Of a stretch of 64,000 nucleotides of DNA, positions 32,170 through 45,419 are shown in pieces. Under the pieces are notes generated by a model. That model did not search any database and was not told the origin of the DNA. It was given only the letters and a program-made list of their open reading frames with translations. A program made the position numbers and the translations under genes. Each line of letters starts with the position of its first letter. Within the stretch, counting starts at the first letter, position 1. The stretch covers positions 2,497,944 through 2,561,943 of the forward strand of contig NC_089863.1 of the NCBI RefSeq assembly GCF_036373705.1, read 5' to 3'. The stretch comes from Amia ocellicauda (lineage: Eukaryota; Chordata; Actinopteri; Amiiformes; Amiidae).

Positions 32170-35100
32170 CTGGGGGAGAGACGACACAGGAGAGCAGCGC
32201 TGAGAACAGCAGCTCTGAAAACTCACACAGTTCATGCGATTCCTACACCAGTCATTATACCAGAACATCATTCAGAAGTGCTAATAAAGTGCCCAGTCAG
32301 CATATAAACTGGGAGCATGTATGAAGTCAGGTTGTTCCTATGCAATACCACCACACTTTCCCCCGACTGCTAAGTCTAGGTTTATTAATAAATGTATAAT
32401 TCGTGGGGCACACCTCAATCATTTTGTGTGGCTTAATTTACTATCGGTTCATACTGGTGAATGATAAAATCAAGGAAAGCCGGATCATTACGCTGGGGAT
32501 TCTGTACACCAGAGTTACGGCTGTAGGAATTAAATAAGCGATTCTCCCTTTTCTCTAGCTTAGTGTCTTGCTGACCCCAGTTGGGTTGTGGGTTACCTGT
32601 CATATTAAGCAGCGGGACATCAGCCCGGACACCATTTTCTCCTAGCTTCATACTTCAGGATGTGATTGTACTAAATCAGCGGGCATAGTGAACTGTCTGA
32701 TCTGACAACAGTCCTGGTCATCTAAGCCATTAGTCTGCCCTTCCTCTCTATTTCAGCTTGACAGGGAACATCGTTTCTAATCCAGGGCATAGGATAGGCC
32801 ACACTTTTTAGTTACTAGTAAACAAATAATGCAGCACTAACATTTGATCTGCAACCTTTATAACATAATTCACCAACAACACAGCAAGAGCAACACAAAG
32901 ATGGACCACGGAGCGCATCTTCAGAAGTGGGGTGCAGAGAGTCACCCAGCGCCCAGCGAGACGTGTTGCCATCAGTGTCAATGTGTAGTTCACAGGCTGC
33001 TACTAAACTTGTGTAATACTTCATTCACCCTACACAACAGGATACTACTAATGAAACCAATTATAAAAATGACATGCTTTAGTGCTCCTCAAGCTCCCCG
33101 TACACATGCATCTGTCATTCATTTCACTCACAAACTAATTGGTGACAGCAATCACATTCACTTCCAGCCCAGTCTGACTTGAGAAACATCAACAGCATAT
33201 TTAGGCATTTCTGTGAAAACGATACCTGCAGAATCTTCACTTCTATGAGGTGCTGGCCCAAATAAGGCAAAAATATATAAAGAAAATTCAATACTGTGGC
33301 CACACTCTCACTTATTAGTTATTTAAACCAGACATTTATATTATTACAATTTAATTGTATTGAATCACTCACAACGCATTTCGACACTACCGTGTCTTCA
33401 TCAGGTAGCCTGTATATGTGTCAAAAAATATAATATTATGTTAGATAGCTCTGGAAAAATGTATCACTTAACTTTGATTTCTGAACTTGGAGTGGTCTCT
33501 TTATTTTTTCCACAGCTGTATATATAAACACACACACACACACACACACAGGTCTATAGCCTAATGTAATTATGATTATTCATTATTTATGTCTTCCATC
33601 TCCCTTCCCGAGTTAGTTAAGCTCTAACTGCATGTGTGCCGGATTGGAGAAACATTTTTCTGTAAACCTACCAACAAAGAAACTTGATAGTTTTTCATAG
33701 TGAATCTATACTGTAGCCTATAGGCTACTGTTAACAATCAAAATTAATGTTGAAAAGTGTACATTGGAACAATTAAAACACAATGGAAATGCAATATGTA
33801 CATTACTACCAGTATTTATGCAAAATGTAAACATATATAATATATAAAATGGTATCTTACTTCCATTTCACAATGCAAACTCCAAACTCCTGTATTATAT
33901 TTTTCCGGTTTTGTGTTTAAAATAATTCTAACCTGTCACAAGCTACCGGACATCCGATTGCATTGCGAGCTTCACTAATGCGAGTAACTCAGTTTAGTTG
34001 TGTCCCACTTAGCCATGTCTTTTGAATACAGTTGTATTATTAATTTATTGTACAGTGTTCTTAGTTAGACTTGATTCTTGTAGTCCAGAGCTAATGTATA
34101 TTGCACTTGCACTGAATAAGACTATTATTGTGAAGCATTATGACTCCTGTAATATGTATAATCTGTGAACACTGTAAGTCACCATAGATAAGGGTGTCTG
34201 CTAAACAGTAATTAGTATTATTATTGTAAACTATCATAGCCATTACAGTTATAATAATATGATCTTATGAAATACACAACATTGAAGTTGTATGATATAA
34301 TATTACAGTATACACACTTGGCTCATGGGTACTTTTTGGCTCTCGGTCTGCTAAAGGTGTGCATACTTTCACATGTAACTACACATTTATATTAAATTAT
34401 TAATCCTATATATATTTGTGAATGAAGTACTAAAAACTAAAACAGACCTATTTGGCAAACAGGAGAAACATGTGTCATATAGAAAAACCTGCCTCATTTC
34501 ATATTCCAAGCTCTCTCTTTTAAAAGCAATTGTATTTTTTAATGCGGTGCAACTGGATTGTATTAGAGACACTTGTCCTTAACATATACACGTTATTATT
34601 TCAACAAGCAATGATCTCACCTGACCTGACATGAATGTTTTACCGCCGAAACGCTGTCTCAAGTAGCCGGCCTCATGAACATTCATGAGCACAACAAGCC
34701 TGAGGCCTGGTTTGGTTCTGATAGATTGAGAGCGTGTGGGTTATTATTTATTATAAACTGATAATATCAGTAATACTAAGGTCTCTGCAGCGTTCAGTAT
34801 TTTTTGTATTATTTATTAAGTAAAATGTACTGAATATCCTGCAGAAAACAGAAAAGAGAATAGACACTAGTCTGCTCACGATTTTACATCATTTTTCTAA
34901 ACAAATAAACAAGAAGTCAAATGACAAAGCAGAGCAAGAATCAAACAATATCTCAAGAGTGAAGGGATCAGACACTGCAGAAGGGATGCAGATATGTGAG
35001 GACAGAACAGAGCGTCTGGAAGTAAGTGATTTCATTTCCATTTTTTAGTTTTTAAGAGGTCTGTGCTCTTTTTCGGTCCTTTAATCTCCGCTTGGCCAGA

Positions 35101-36379
35101 TTTTAAAAACGTCTATAAATGTCTGGGATTTGCTTTGCTCATCCTTTTGAGCTACAGTTCCCGGGTGCGAGTTTAACCCTTCCTCTCCGGCAGCGCTACA
35201 GGTCGATCACATATGAATGATGATGTGGATGGGGACAGTGTGCGCCTATTTCAAGCCTTTTTTGAACAACAGTTGGTCGTTAATAAATGACTGATGTCTG
35301 TAAACCAATCAGGGCAGTTTTTATTTAATTGAGACATTAACAATTCCCCCCAAAAGCATGTTTGAGATGCTGGGAAAGAGGTGATTGCGGAGGCGATATT
35401 TAATGCACTGGATGATGTTTTACTTGGATTGGAGTCAGACTGATTGAGCTCCCCAAAATCATCTTAGTTGGTCAACTGGAGTTTTGTGCTGGGGAGCGAT
35501 TTCTAAAACTGGACACATGCACTCAAAATCATTTACAGTATTTGTCCATTTGGTCTATTAATAAGCCTTGTTAGCATTCAGCTTCACAATAACTTGGGGG
35601 TCCTCCACATACTTTCATGGTTTGTGTTACTTGAAACTACCTTGTAGAGGTAGAGGTCCCTCAATGCAATTAAGACACAACATTGTGACAATGCAATGTA
35701 ATCCACTGAATTGTGGCATGGGGGACACCAGTTTGGGTGTCTATTCCCAGTTCTAGAAATAGTTCCCCAGCATGAAACTACTGCAACACTATTGTACCTT
35801 AGTGCCACTATTACTTTTACAAATTCTGTTCACTTTAACAAATTGTAGAAAATGTGTCCATTGTTATTGTTATTAAAGTGTATTATTCATATTATTTACA
35901 ACACATTCAATGAAAACAGAAGCTGCTGAAAGCCCCAGACACATTGCTGTTGTGCCCGTGTTTGTAATGGTGGCACTGTTGGGTTTCCCCAGACCCCCGC
36001 AGCGCTTCTGACAGCAGAGATCGGCCCAGTCTCTCCCTGATCCCTTCCAGGGTTGTCAGATTGGGGGGAATCCCCCCATTTGGGGAAACCAAAGCCCAAC
36101 AGGGGCTGAAAGTAAAAAACTGGGGTTTCCTCATTTTTAATTTTCCCACAGTGCTCTCATGATGTTTCAAATATCAAGTCTGGCCTCGAACAGGCTGAGG
36201 GACGGCCCCACTCGCCAATAATATCGGGTTCTGCAGTTCTGTGCCCCCCGGCTGCGCTCTCTTCAGCTGTGCGTTGCGCAAGGTGCTACGCAATGGATTT
36301 GTGTGTATTTCGTCAGCTAGACGTCATGTTCGTTTACACTAAACCAAAATATAAAATGGTAAGTCAGTTATTTTACCAT
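32170..36379. other. Non-coding stretch upstream of the left zinc-finger exon
   Basis: Up to about 32330 it matches the intron side of the two other zinc-finger copies. Beyond that no gene is recognised. It holds a (CA)n tract near 33530-33550, a LINE-tail-like stretch around 34030-34230 (CACCATAGATAAGGGTGTCTGC), and otherwise A/T-rich DNA. A first exon for the zinc-finger gene may lie here but I could not identify it. Confidence 0.5.
34030..34230 (+). mobile_element. Degenerate LINE 3' tail
   Basis: Resembles the better-kept LINE tail at 45420-45675: shared order of tTGTACAGTGTTCTT-like text, GCACTTGCACTG, then AAGTCACCATAGATAAGGG and GTCTGCTAAA. It looks older than the other copy. Confidence 0.45.
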
Positions 36380-37289
36380 AACAAATAGTATTTGCCAACA
36401 TCCACAAATACAAATATTGCATACAGTAGGTACCTCAGAATTGGTCTGTTGATTCACCAGATAATTCTGCCACTGTATGTATATTTAATAGTAATCATCA
36501 AAAAAAATTAAAAATATGCAATTATCTGGCAAATAGACATTTAATTAATGAAACAGTAATTAGTCTTGTGCCAAAGGAGTGTATAGGTCTGCACAATATC
36601 ACAATATGAGCCTGCAAGGTGGAGTCGACCTGAATTCCTATTTTCAGTTAAAACTCACCCAAATAATAATCACTATTTCACTGATTTTTATCCACAGCAT
36701 CTTTCCAATCAATCCACAAGATCTATGTGGGATTTAAATATGTGAGCTGTCCGAGCTGTTTTCTGTGTTTTCTTCCCCTCTCACTATAGTTTTTCAAATG
36801 TTGATACGAATGATATCTAAGGTTTGTTTTTCTTCATACATTTTACTGGTTTACATTTTGGCTGCAAAGTACAAGTGGCTGCATTAAAAACCTGTTGAAT
36901 CAGTCTTCTACTTTCAAAATAAAATGCACACACTTGACCTGGTCAGCAGCCTGTTACTGTTGCATTTCCTGGGACAGAAGTATTCATCTGTAAGACACGC
37001 TTTCATTACAGGTACATTAGTTACAGTTTGCATTATTGATCCCTCTGTGGAGCCCAAGCGCCTGCAATAGCGGCTGCTCTGGGTTTATAGCGCCTGCAGC
37101 CCTGCAACTAGTTGGGCGAAAGTTGTGTCTGGTCGGTGCAGCGCATGTGTAGCAGCTCGTATGTTCAGATCCTGTTACACACAAATACACTCACACGTGT
37201 GTCGTCTTCATCACATGTGCATCCAGCCGCAGTGCGAGCCTGTCGAGATCAGCATGTGCTCCCTCTGTGAGCCGGGATTGTGCTGCTGA

Positions 37290-37317
37290 ACACACTATAT
37301 ATAAATATACACACACA

Positions 37318-37356
<39 letters not shown>

Positions 37357-38996
37357 TATAAAGCCACACACACACAGTATATAGATATAAATCCACACAC
37401 ACACACACAGTATATAGATATAAAGCCACACACACACACAGTATATAGATATAAATCCACACACACACAGTATATAGATATAAATCCACACACACACACA
37501 GTATATAGATATAAATCCACACACACACACACTATATAGATATAAATCCACACACACACACACAGTATATAGATATAAAGCCACACACACACACAGTATA
37601 TAGATATAAATCCACACACACACACACACTATATAGATATAAATCCACACACACACACAGTATATAGATATAAATCCACACACACACACTATATAGATAT
37701 AAATCCACACACACACACACACACTATATAGATATAAAGCCACACACACACACACTATATAGATATAAATCCACACACACACACAGTATATAGATATAAA
37801 TCCACACACACACACACTATATAGATATAAAGCCACACACACACACACTATATAGATATAAATCCACACACACACACACACACAGTATATAGATATAAAT
37901 CCACACACACACACACTATATAGATATAAAGCCACACACACACACACTATATAGATATAAATCCACACACACACACACACACACTATATAGATATAAATC
38001 CACACACACACACAGTATATAGATATAAATCCACACACACACACACACACTATATAGATATAAATCCACACACACACACAGTATATAGATATAAATCCAC
38101 ACACACACACAGTATATATATATAAATCCACACACACACACAGTATATAGATATAAATCCACACACACACACTATATAGATATAAAGCCACACACACACA
38201 CAGTATATATATATAAATCCACACACACACACAGTATATAGATATAAATCCACACACACACACTATATAGATATAAATCCACACACACACACAGTATATA
38301 GATATAAATCCACACACACACACACACACTATATAGATATAAATCCACACACACACACAGTATATAGATATAAATCCACACACACACACAGTATATATAT
38401 ATAAATCCACACACACACACAGTATATAGATATAAATCCACACACACACACTATATAGATATAAATACACACACACACACAGTATATAGATATAAATCCA
38501 CACACACACACTATATAGATATAAATCCACACACACACACACACACTATATAGATATAAAGCCACACACACACACACTATATAGATATAAATCCACACAC
38601 ACACACAGTATATAGATATAAATCCACACACACACACACTATATAGATATAAAGCCACACACACACACACTATATAGATATAAATCCACACACACACACA
38701 CACACAGTATATAGATATAAATCCACACACACACACACTATATAGATATAAAGCCACACACACACACACTATATAGATATAAATCCACACACACACACAC
38801 ACACACTATATAGATATAAATCCACACACACACACAGTATATAGATATAAATCCACACACACACACACACACACACAGTATATAGATATAAATCCACACA
38901 CACACACACTATATAGATATAAATCCACACACACACACAGTATATAGATATAAATCCACACACACACACTATATAGATATAAAGCCACACACACGC
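37290..38996. repeat. CA/TATA minisatellite, left arm
   Basis: Roughly 31-bp units alternate TATATAGATATAAATCC (or AAGCC) with (AC)5-10, about 55 copies over 1.7 kb. The same unit recurs reversed in the right arm with far fewer copies. The open frames across it are artefacts of the repeat. Confidence 0.95.
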
Positions 38997-39302
38997 TGTG
39001 CTACACACACTGCTGTCCCTCCGCAATCCTGCCGGTCCATAAGGTTCCTACCTAGAGCTCTATTACACAACAACAGTCATTAGTTGTGATCATTGCAGGC
39101 TGTTTGTGTGTCGCTTCAGTATTTACTATTGTTATGATAGGAAGTGTGTGTACATGGTGCGACAAGCAGACTGTGCTCACTGTGCGCAGAGTCTGCGGAA
39201 AGTCTGCGCATGCGTTGGCTAAATGCTCATATTCTGCGCAGACTCAAGTAGGGCAGATTTCCGCAGTGCTGCCGACAGAGGGGTGCATGGTGGGAAGTGT
39301 AG

Positions 39303-39796
39303 TGAAGAGGCCCTAAATTCACTTTCTTAATTATGAGGGTACCACAGATCACAAATTGAGACCAGCCCCCACCGATTGCTATTAGATGCATTTCTCTGCA
39401 CCTACAGAACAAACTTAGTACAGTATGTTCAAGTAAAACCACAAGAGGATGGGGAAGTGGACACACAACCCCCCTTGCCTAACTAGAGATATGTTAGCTA
39501 CGTGTCGAATTGAGATCACAAAATGGCAACATATGTTTAAGCTTGATCAGGAAGACAGTTGGGATGTCATAAGATAAGGAGTTGGCTCTCCCTTATTGGT
39601 TCAGTTCACTCTGTTCATGATACAGCTGTATGTATAAAACACAATGTAAGCTTTATGATTTTGAGGAAGTTGAGACATAGACCTGCGCGTCTGACGGCCT
39701 ACTTCCTCCCACAAGCTGAATAGACTTCTGTTTGATTCAATCTACTCCACAGTCTGATTTCTGAAAATAATTAAAGTAATTAAAGAGGATTCTTCA
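39303..39796 (+). mobile_element. Solo LTR in the left arm (fossil)
   Basis: 494 bp, TG...CA, with six-base complementary ends (TGAAGA / TCTTCA), flanked by GTAG direct repeats at 39299-39302 and 39797-39800. It contains TATAAAA near 39632. The right arm has one GTAG (complement at 53597-53600) and no insert, so the insertion is younger than the duplication. Family unassigned. Confidence 0.85.
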
Positions 39797-39862
39797 GTAG
39801 TTTTCTGACACATGTAGCCGGAGTTGTGGATAAAAAGGCGTGAGATTGAAGAGTTGAAAACA

Positions 39863-41040
39863 GACTACAGGTGTGAGTGTGAGTGAGTGTGTGAGTGTTG
39901 ATGGCTGGTACATGAAGTGTCAATGTAGTTGCCAACCACAATATACAATTTGCAATTTAACTCTCTGATTGTGGTTAACAAAATGGACCCAGCTGTATAC
40001 TGTGAATCATTAGGAGCTATTGGGTCCATTAGGAAGATATGGAATGAAATCTCCCCACAGGATGTGTAGTTATAGTCCAGGGTGGTATTAGTATTTGTTT
40101 TGCTCTGAGTAGCTGGTCTGAATCCATTGGCATCCAGGATGTGTGTCTTAGTCAGAAGACAGACGAGCAGGAGAGACAAACCCATCAACGCTTTACCTGT
40201 GTCATGAGTGGCAGTGCCCACTATGTCCCAATGTAGTCCGCAGTTTAATTACGTGAGATGGGGGGTCCTGGCTCTCCATTGATCCATTATGTTTGAGTGA
40301 CGGTTCTTCCAAACCCAATCAGTGAGCAGGCTTGCTGGTCTGCGTTGGAATTCACGGGTCTCGGGTGATCTCTGTGTGGGATGGTTATTGATTGTCTCGG
40401 CTTCAACAGCACCGCCAATTCTAGCAAATCCTTAGAAACGTCCTGTGTGTGTTCATAGCCCTGCAGTCAAAAGCTGGACAATCACTGAATCCCACCACCA
40501 TTTGAGCCCATACATACAGCACTGAAACAAAACAGGATTCACCTGCTATGTGCACAGTAACATATTGTAACGATACAGGCTTTTTGTTTGCCATATCGTC
40601 GTGGGAGTTCACCACCAATGGCAGAATGATAGAGAGGACGCAGGGTTAACCACAAACAGGAACTTTATTGCACACAGCCAGTCTTCAGGCTGGAGCGACT
40701 TCACTAACTAACTCTAACTCTAACTCTTAACTCTAGCAACTCCCCACTCAATTCCTAACTTCGACTCCCCCGCAAGGGAACCAGGCGCCCCTATTTATGT
40801 CCTCTGGCCCTGTGATTGGCTCCTCCAATCACGGTGTGAGTGAGTGTGTGTGGGTGGGTGGTTTCTGTATCTAATGTTGTCTTTCAAGAAGAAGGTGTAG
40901 GTGACCACAGAACTCAAATTGTAAATAAACTCTCTGATTGTGGTTATTTTTCCTGGAACAGACCGCTGATGAGATTGACGCAGCTGGTGACTCTGAATCA
41001 TTAGGAGCTATTGGGTCCATTAGGAAACATATAGCAAAAA
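39863..41040. repeat. Locally duplicated non-coding segments
   Basis: 39865-40025 and 40830-41030 share text in direct orientation (AACTCTCTGATTGTGGTTA, then GAATCATTAGGAGCTATTGG). The stretch 40100-40200 recurs at 48470-48560 (GGTAGCTGGTCTG, CATTGGCATCCAGGATGTGT). No coding potential is recognised. Confidence 0.7.
40566..40831 (-). mobile_element. Candidate short solo LTR (fossil)
   Basis: Read on minus it begins TGATTGGAGG, has an ATAAATAGGGGC promoter-like box, then GTGCAATAAAGTTCC, and ends CGTTACA. It interrupts or abuts the local duplication. No clear target duplications were seen, so the ends are approximate. Confidence 0.4.
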
Positions 41041-42344
41041 GTGTTCCCTCAATAAGTATAGCTGTGTACTGTTACAACACAGCAACTGTTTGTTTATGTG
41101 TCAGACTGTGGCATGTTCTCCAGGTCTGTGCTTATGGGCCCTCTAGTCTCCTGGAAGAGCTGCAGGACTGTGTTTCTCCAAGGCCAGGTTCTGCAGACCC
41201 TGTTCTGAAGACAGGAATGAAGACAGTGGCTGGATGCAGCTCCTGGATGACACAAAGAGCTCACTGGACTGAATGCATGTTTATCAGTTAGAGGACAAGC
41301 ACACGACAGAGAGGAGGCCATGATGAACGCGTATAACTTTGTAAGGCTGGATTACTGTACCTTACTAAATTACTAGTTTGATTGTTTGTGTTAGTTGTAT
41401 ATGTATAGTTTTGATTTTGTGTTGTTTAGATTTTTATCCCATATTATAATAAAACAACCCAGGCACCAGGATGTGGGTGAAAACAAAAGCATCAAGCTTT
41501 ATTGGTTTTGTGTCCTCAGTGTGATCAGTGGCTCCAGCCTTGGGATACAGGAAAAGGGATTTCTTTACATTTAATACACAGTTTCACAATATTAAAACAT
41601 CTAAACAGAAATACACTTCAAATGTAGCTAGGTCTGTTTTCTTAATCAAATAAGTGCCATTACATGGGTTTCAATATAATTTGTCACCTTCGTTTGCATT
41701 AATAAACACCCCGTAATATAAAATGTAAGCAATGCCACATGTATCGTTTTCTCAAATGGGTACTATCAGGTATAAATATATATAAAGTAAACAAACTGTG
41801 ACAGTTCTCTTCTTATTCAAACTATATACAATAAGAAGGTTATGCATATATTACACTATTTAACATTAAAAACAGCAATACAAGCCCTCCAGGCTACACC
41901 TTTATTCTGAGAATGACACATAAGCACTTATGTTTAATTCAAAGCAGAGTTCAGTTAATATTTTAGAAATAAATGACGACTGAGATACATTGTTACTTTA
42001 ATCAGTCACTGAAATGTAAAGGAGATGTACAGGACTGACACAGGAGCAGAATAAACCCAGGCCCAGATTAAATCAATACTTCACACCCCTCTCCTCCGTC
42101 TGCCAGTCACACTCGTCCGCCCCAGTGCAGCACACTGTCTGTCCATTGGGCAGCTGGAGGAGTCTCAGGACAACAGCAAGTGAAGGAACAGGAGTCCTGG
42201 ACCGACGGACTGATTGACTGACGTGGGGAAGTTTTGACTCAATCTGGGATCTAGGAAGTGCAGACAGTTTCAGTGTCCAGAAATACTTACATATCATCAT
42301 TCATCACTTTAAACAGCAGAAGGCAATCTTACTTTCCTATACAA
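41041..42344. other. Non-coding stretch downstream of the GPCR
   Basis: No gene recognised. Mostly A/T-rich DNA. Confidence 0.4.
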
Positions 42345-42421
42345 GTTTGCATAAACATGTCCCTGTGTTTTTATTTCTGAAGTATTCAGAAATAAAAACA
42401 CAGGGACATGTTTATGCAAAC
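42345..42421. repeat. Perfect 36-bp inverted repeat, 5-nt loop
   Basis: Arms 42345-42380 and 42386-42421 are exact reverse complements (GTTTGCATAAACATGTCCCT... against ...AGGGACATGTTTATGCAAAC) around the loop AGTAT. It lies 450 bp downstream of the GPCR stop codon. A transcript across it would form a 36-bp stem. It could instead be an assembly or replication foldback. Confidence 0.9.
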
Positions 42422-42871
42422 ATATATAAAGTCATATAAAATGTAATGATCAATAATATGAGATAATTAATAGTTAATACAGTAATTAATGACACAAGCG
42501 CAGGTTATTACATTCATAGAAAAATGTAAGATTAGAACAATAATGGCATTAAGGTTGACACAGATTTTAATAATGATATGAATATGAATATGAATATTAA
42601 TCTTATATATGGATCAGCTTTGATTTCCAAAATGATATTCACCTTTGTTGTTCCTGAAACCAATATGATATAAAGGGAAGGAATGAGAAGAGACTGAGTG
42701 TCTGTCTGAGATCGACTCCAGGGATGACAGCGCATTGCCAAACCCCTGCGTCTCTCTCTTAAGAGACTTGTCTAAATGGCACAGAGAACAATGAGGTTTC
42801 TGCACCTTTCACAACCACACTGTCTTGGACTGACTTCCAGACACAGCTGAGCTCTCAAACCCCTGTGTCTC

Positions 42872-43774
42872 TCAGACACTGGATTCAGTCGGACACTCAG
42901 CGGCTGCATCCTCTGTCTCCTGCTGCTCAGCTCTGGGTGTCCAGCAGCTGGTCAGTGTGAACAGCCTCTGACAGCAGGGGACAGAGCCCAGTGTGTCCCT
43001 GACGTCAGGCCTGAGGAGGATGTACAGCACTGGGTCCACAAGAGCATTTAGTTTAATCATTTGTTCTGTGACGAAATAGGGAATACGTGTATTTGGAATG
43101 AAATATTTATAAAACTTGCAAATAAACACTATGCAGTATGGGAGGAAGAGCACAGTGTAGGAGCCCAGGACGAGGGCCAGTGTGCCCAGAATCCTCCTCT
43201 TCTCTGCGTCTCGTACAGAGGTGGCGCCGGTGATGGCTCTCCATGTACCGACAAAGAAAAACACAAGAAGAGGAAATGGAAGGAGCAAGAGAATAAGGAA
43301 TAGTAACATCAATGCATTCATGAACACATACCACTTTAATGATAAGATGCATATTGCTATGAATATTAAAGTCATCACCCAAACTCCCACAGAGATCACC
43401 ACGGTGTGCCTGACAGTGCGGCGGAACCGGTACCACAGAGGATGGGCGACAACCAGGTATCTCTCCAGGGCGATGCACACCATGAACCACACGCTGGCAC
43501 ACAGGCAGCCAAGAAAAGTAATTTGAGAACCAACAGCCATTGCATTACCTGTTAAATCTACATATCTAAATTCGGGATTGAAATTAAAGAATATGAAGAC
43601 TGGTCTCACGATGATCTGCAGGAGGTCGGAGATGAGCAGGTTGATGATGTAGATGGGCACCACCATGTCAGACCTGACCAGCCGGTACAGGCTGTAGATG
43701 GCCAGGCAGATGACTGGCAGCCCGATGCACAGGATGAGAATGTCAATAATAATGTTAATTGTACGTCCATCCAT
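42872..43774 (-). CDS. Class A (rhodopsin-like) G-protein-coupled receptor
   Basis: 300 residues in one exon with seven hydrophobic segments. TM1 is about 7-31, TM2 about 38-62, TM3 about 83-107 ending in the ERY form of the DRY motif (IALERYLVVAHPLWYRFR). TM4 is about 125-145, TM5 about 150-176, TM6 about 195-218 (LALVLGSYTVLFLPYC). TM7 carries DPVLY, the DPxxY form of NPxxY common in P2Y-like and proton-sensing receptors. The tail is acidic and ends near PTESSV. It acts in the plasma membrane and the ligand is unknown. The extracellular N-terminus from the first ATG is only about 6 residues. The frame stays open about 40 codons upstream over a 33-bp repeat without an ATG, so a spliced upstream exon may supply the real start. 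Fish have many such orphan receptors, and I cannot name the subfamily. Confidence 0.87.
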   Translation of the reverse strand: MDGRTINIIIDILILCIGLPVICLAIYSLYRLVRSDMVVPIYIINLLISDLLQIIVRPVFIFFNFNPEFRYVDLTGNAMAVGSQITFLGCLCASVWFMVCIALERYLVVAHPLWYRFRRTVRHTVVISVGVWVMTLIFIAICILSLKWYVFMNALMLLFLILLLLPFPLLVFFFVGTWRAITGATSVRDAEKRRILGTLALVLGSYTVLFLPYCIVFICKFYKYFIPNTRIPYFVTEQMIKLNALVDPVLYILLRPDVRDTLGSVPCCQRLFTLTSCWTPRAEQQETEDAAAECPTESSV

Positions 43775-43894
43775 GAAATCACTGTTTGGGTGAGGTATCT
43801 GTGCTGTGCTGGTCAGTGCGGCTGGAGGAATCGGTGCTGTGCTGGTCAGTGGGGCTGGAGGAGTCTGTACTGTGCTGGTCAGTGGGTCAGGGAT
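43775..43894 (-). repeat. 33-bp repeat in frame with the GPCR
   Basis: About three 33-bp units encode, on minus and in frame with the receptor, PLTSTVQTPPA, PLTSTAPIPPA and ALTSTAQIPHP: a Pro/Thr/Ser-rich, mucin-like stretch. The frame is open from a TGA near 43905. One more monomer lies alone at 48655-48685. Either it is an extended N-terminus joined by splicing or it is 5' UTR. Confidence 0.6.
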
Positions 43895-43979
43895 CCTCTC
43901 AGCTCTTCACAGTCCTGTCAGTCAGGGACGCTGTGACTCCAGACAGCTGAGCAACCAGAGACATAGAGAAGAACTGGAA

Positions 43980-45090
43980 AACTTACATCTTCACGCCACA
44001 ATTCCCCAGTTCACCACCAGAGGTCATCATCACCCAAATTCTAAACCTGTCTCTCACTTTCCTCAGCACCATGTCCAATCATCCAATTATCATTCCTCAG
44101 CACTATCAACCCACTGCTCCCATTTGTCCAGCTCTCCACATCCCTGTCTCCTGCTCTGTATTTAAACCCCCTGTTACTTCACCACAGTGTTAGCCATGTC
44201 TTGTTAGTTTCCTGCAGCATCTCTAAGCACTGTTCCTGTTCACTGATTTCCCGTGTTCCTGACCTTCGTTTACTCTCCGTGTTTTGTCTCGTGGATTGTG
44301 CTCTGACAAGTTTGTATGCCTGATCAATTGACCTACCGCCTGTGACCCTGACTTCTCCTTTTGCCTTGCCTCCATTGCACTGTTTACCGGCTCTTTGATT
44401 TGGACTGTTACACACCTGCTTCTTCCCGCACTTGAGTCCTCCAATTCCCTGGCTGTTTGCACAAATTGTCATGACAAAAACAAGCACAATGAGGAATCAA
44501 CACAAGAAATGTGTATAGGAGTGATTTCTGTCAACTCTTTCCTCAAGTTGTATTTCTCATTGTGCTCATTGTCATTCAAAATGTTGTAGTTTTTTGAGAC
44601 TGCAGCTTGTATATATAAGTGTGAATAATCATCATCATGAGAGCATGAGTCTCCCTAGAGGCAAGCTTGTGTCCCTGCAGTCAGCACTGAGGAGCGGGTG
44701 GCTGTAACTCCTGACCAGCACTCCCCAGTTTCTCCACCAGAGGCCACAGTCATGACAAGCCCTTTTCTCCACTGTCCCGTTTTACTCACTAATTATCGAA
44801 TTATCATCCCGTTGCCATGATCTATTACCTCACCTGATCCTCTTCTCTTGCTCATCAGCCATTGCCATCATATAACCCTCAGTGACACTCCATTAGTGCT
44901 AAGTTTTGTTTTGCTATCTTCTAGTGTTTTGCCTGTTGTGTGTTTTGACCTTCTGCCTGCTCCCTTGCCTTACGATTTTTGGATCTTCTGCTCAAACCTG
45001 TTTGATTGTTGACTTGTTGCCTGTCTTTTGACTACGACTTTGGATTCCCTCTGTTGCCCTGTTTACTGGTATTCGTTTAAAGGTCTATTT
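43980..45090 (+). mobile_element. Two LTR-like segments (fossil, tentative)
   Basis: 43998-44460 and 44723-45080 share CCCCAGTT...CACCAGAGG followed by pyrimidine-rich text with TGACC/CCTG words, a make-up typical of Ty3/gypsy LTRs in fish. A related motif occurs in the LTR at 61.9 kb (on the opposite strand). The ends were not resolved. Confidence 0.35.
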
Positions 45091-45419
45091 TGCTTCCCAT
45101 TATCTGCTATCTTTTATGTTCTAATTTGTTGCATCACAAATCATTATATCATCCACATTTATGTATAGTGCTGTGATGTCACAGTCCTATGCTGTGACGT
45201 TAAATATTGTGTACAAAATGCATTTATCCAAACCTTATTCGGGGGAGGGTTTCCATTATCAAGCAGAAAAGGTATCCGTAATAAACAATAATTCTATATC
45301 AATCTTTTAAAATAAAATGTTATTATCACACACATGTATTCTCCTGTAAAATTGCACTTATACAACATTTTGTCATACTTCTTGCTTTGCTTTACTAGTA
45401 CTCGTAATGTTCATTTTGA

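Larger units (their letters stand above)
36380..39862. repeat. Inverted duplication, left arm
   Basis: The reverse complement matches 53545-55385 collinearly: the GCCTGCAAGGTGGAGTCGAC segment near 36610, the CCCTCTGTGAGCCGGGAT segment near 37262, the CA/TATA minisatellite, and the CTGCGCAGACTC segment near 39235. The left arm is longer mainly because of the minisatellite and a solo LTR absent from the right arm. Confidence 0.88.

Noticed and set aside
37191-39026. Cys/Val/Tyr-rich frames of up to 243 codons
   Set aside because: Translation of the CA/TATA minisatellite in several frames.
43061-43526. Plus-strand frames across the GPCR
   Set aside because: Antisense shadows of the receptor gene.
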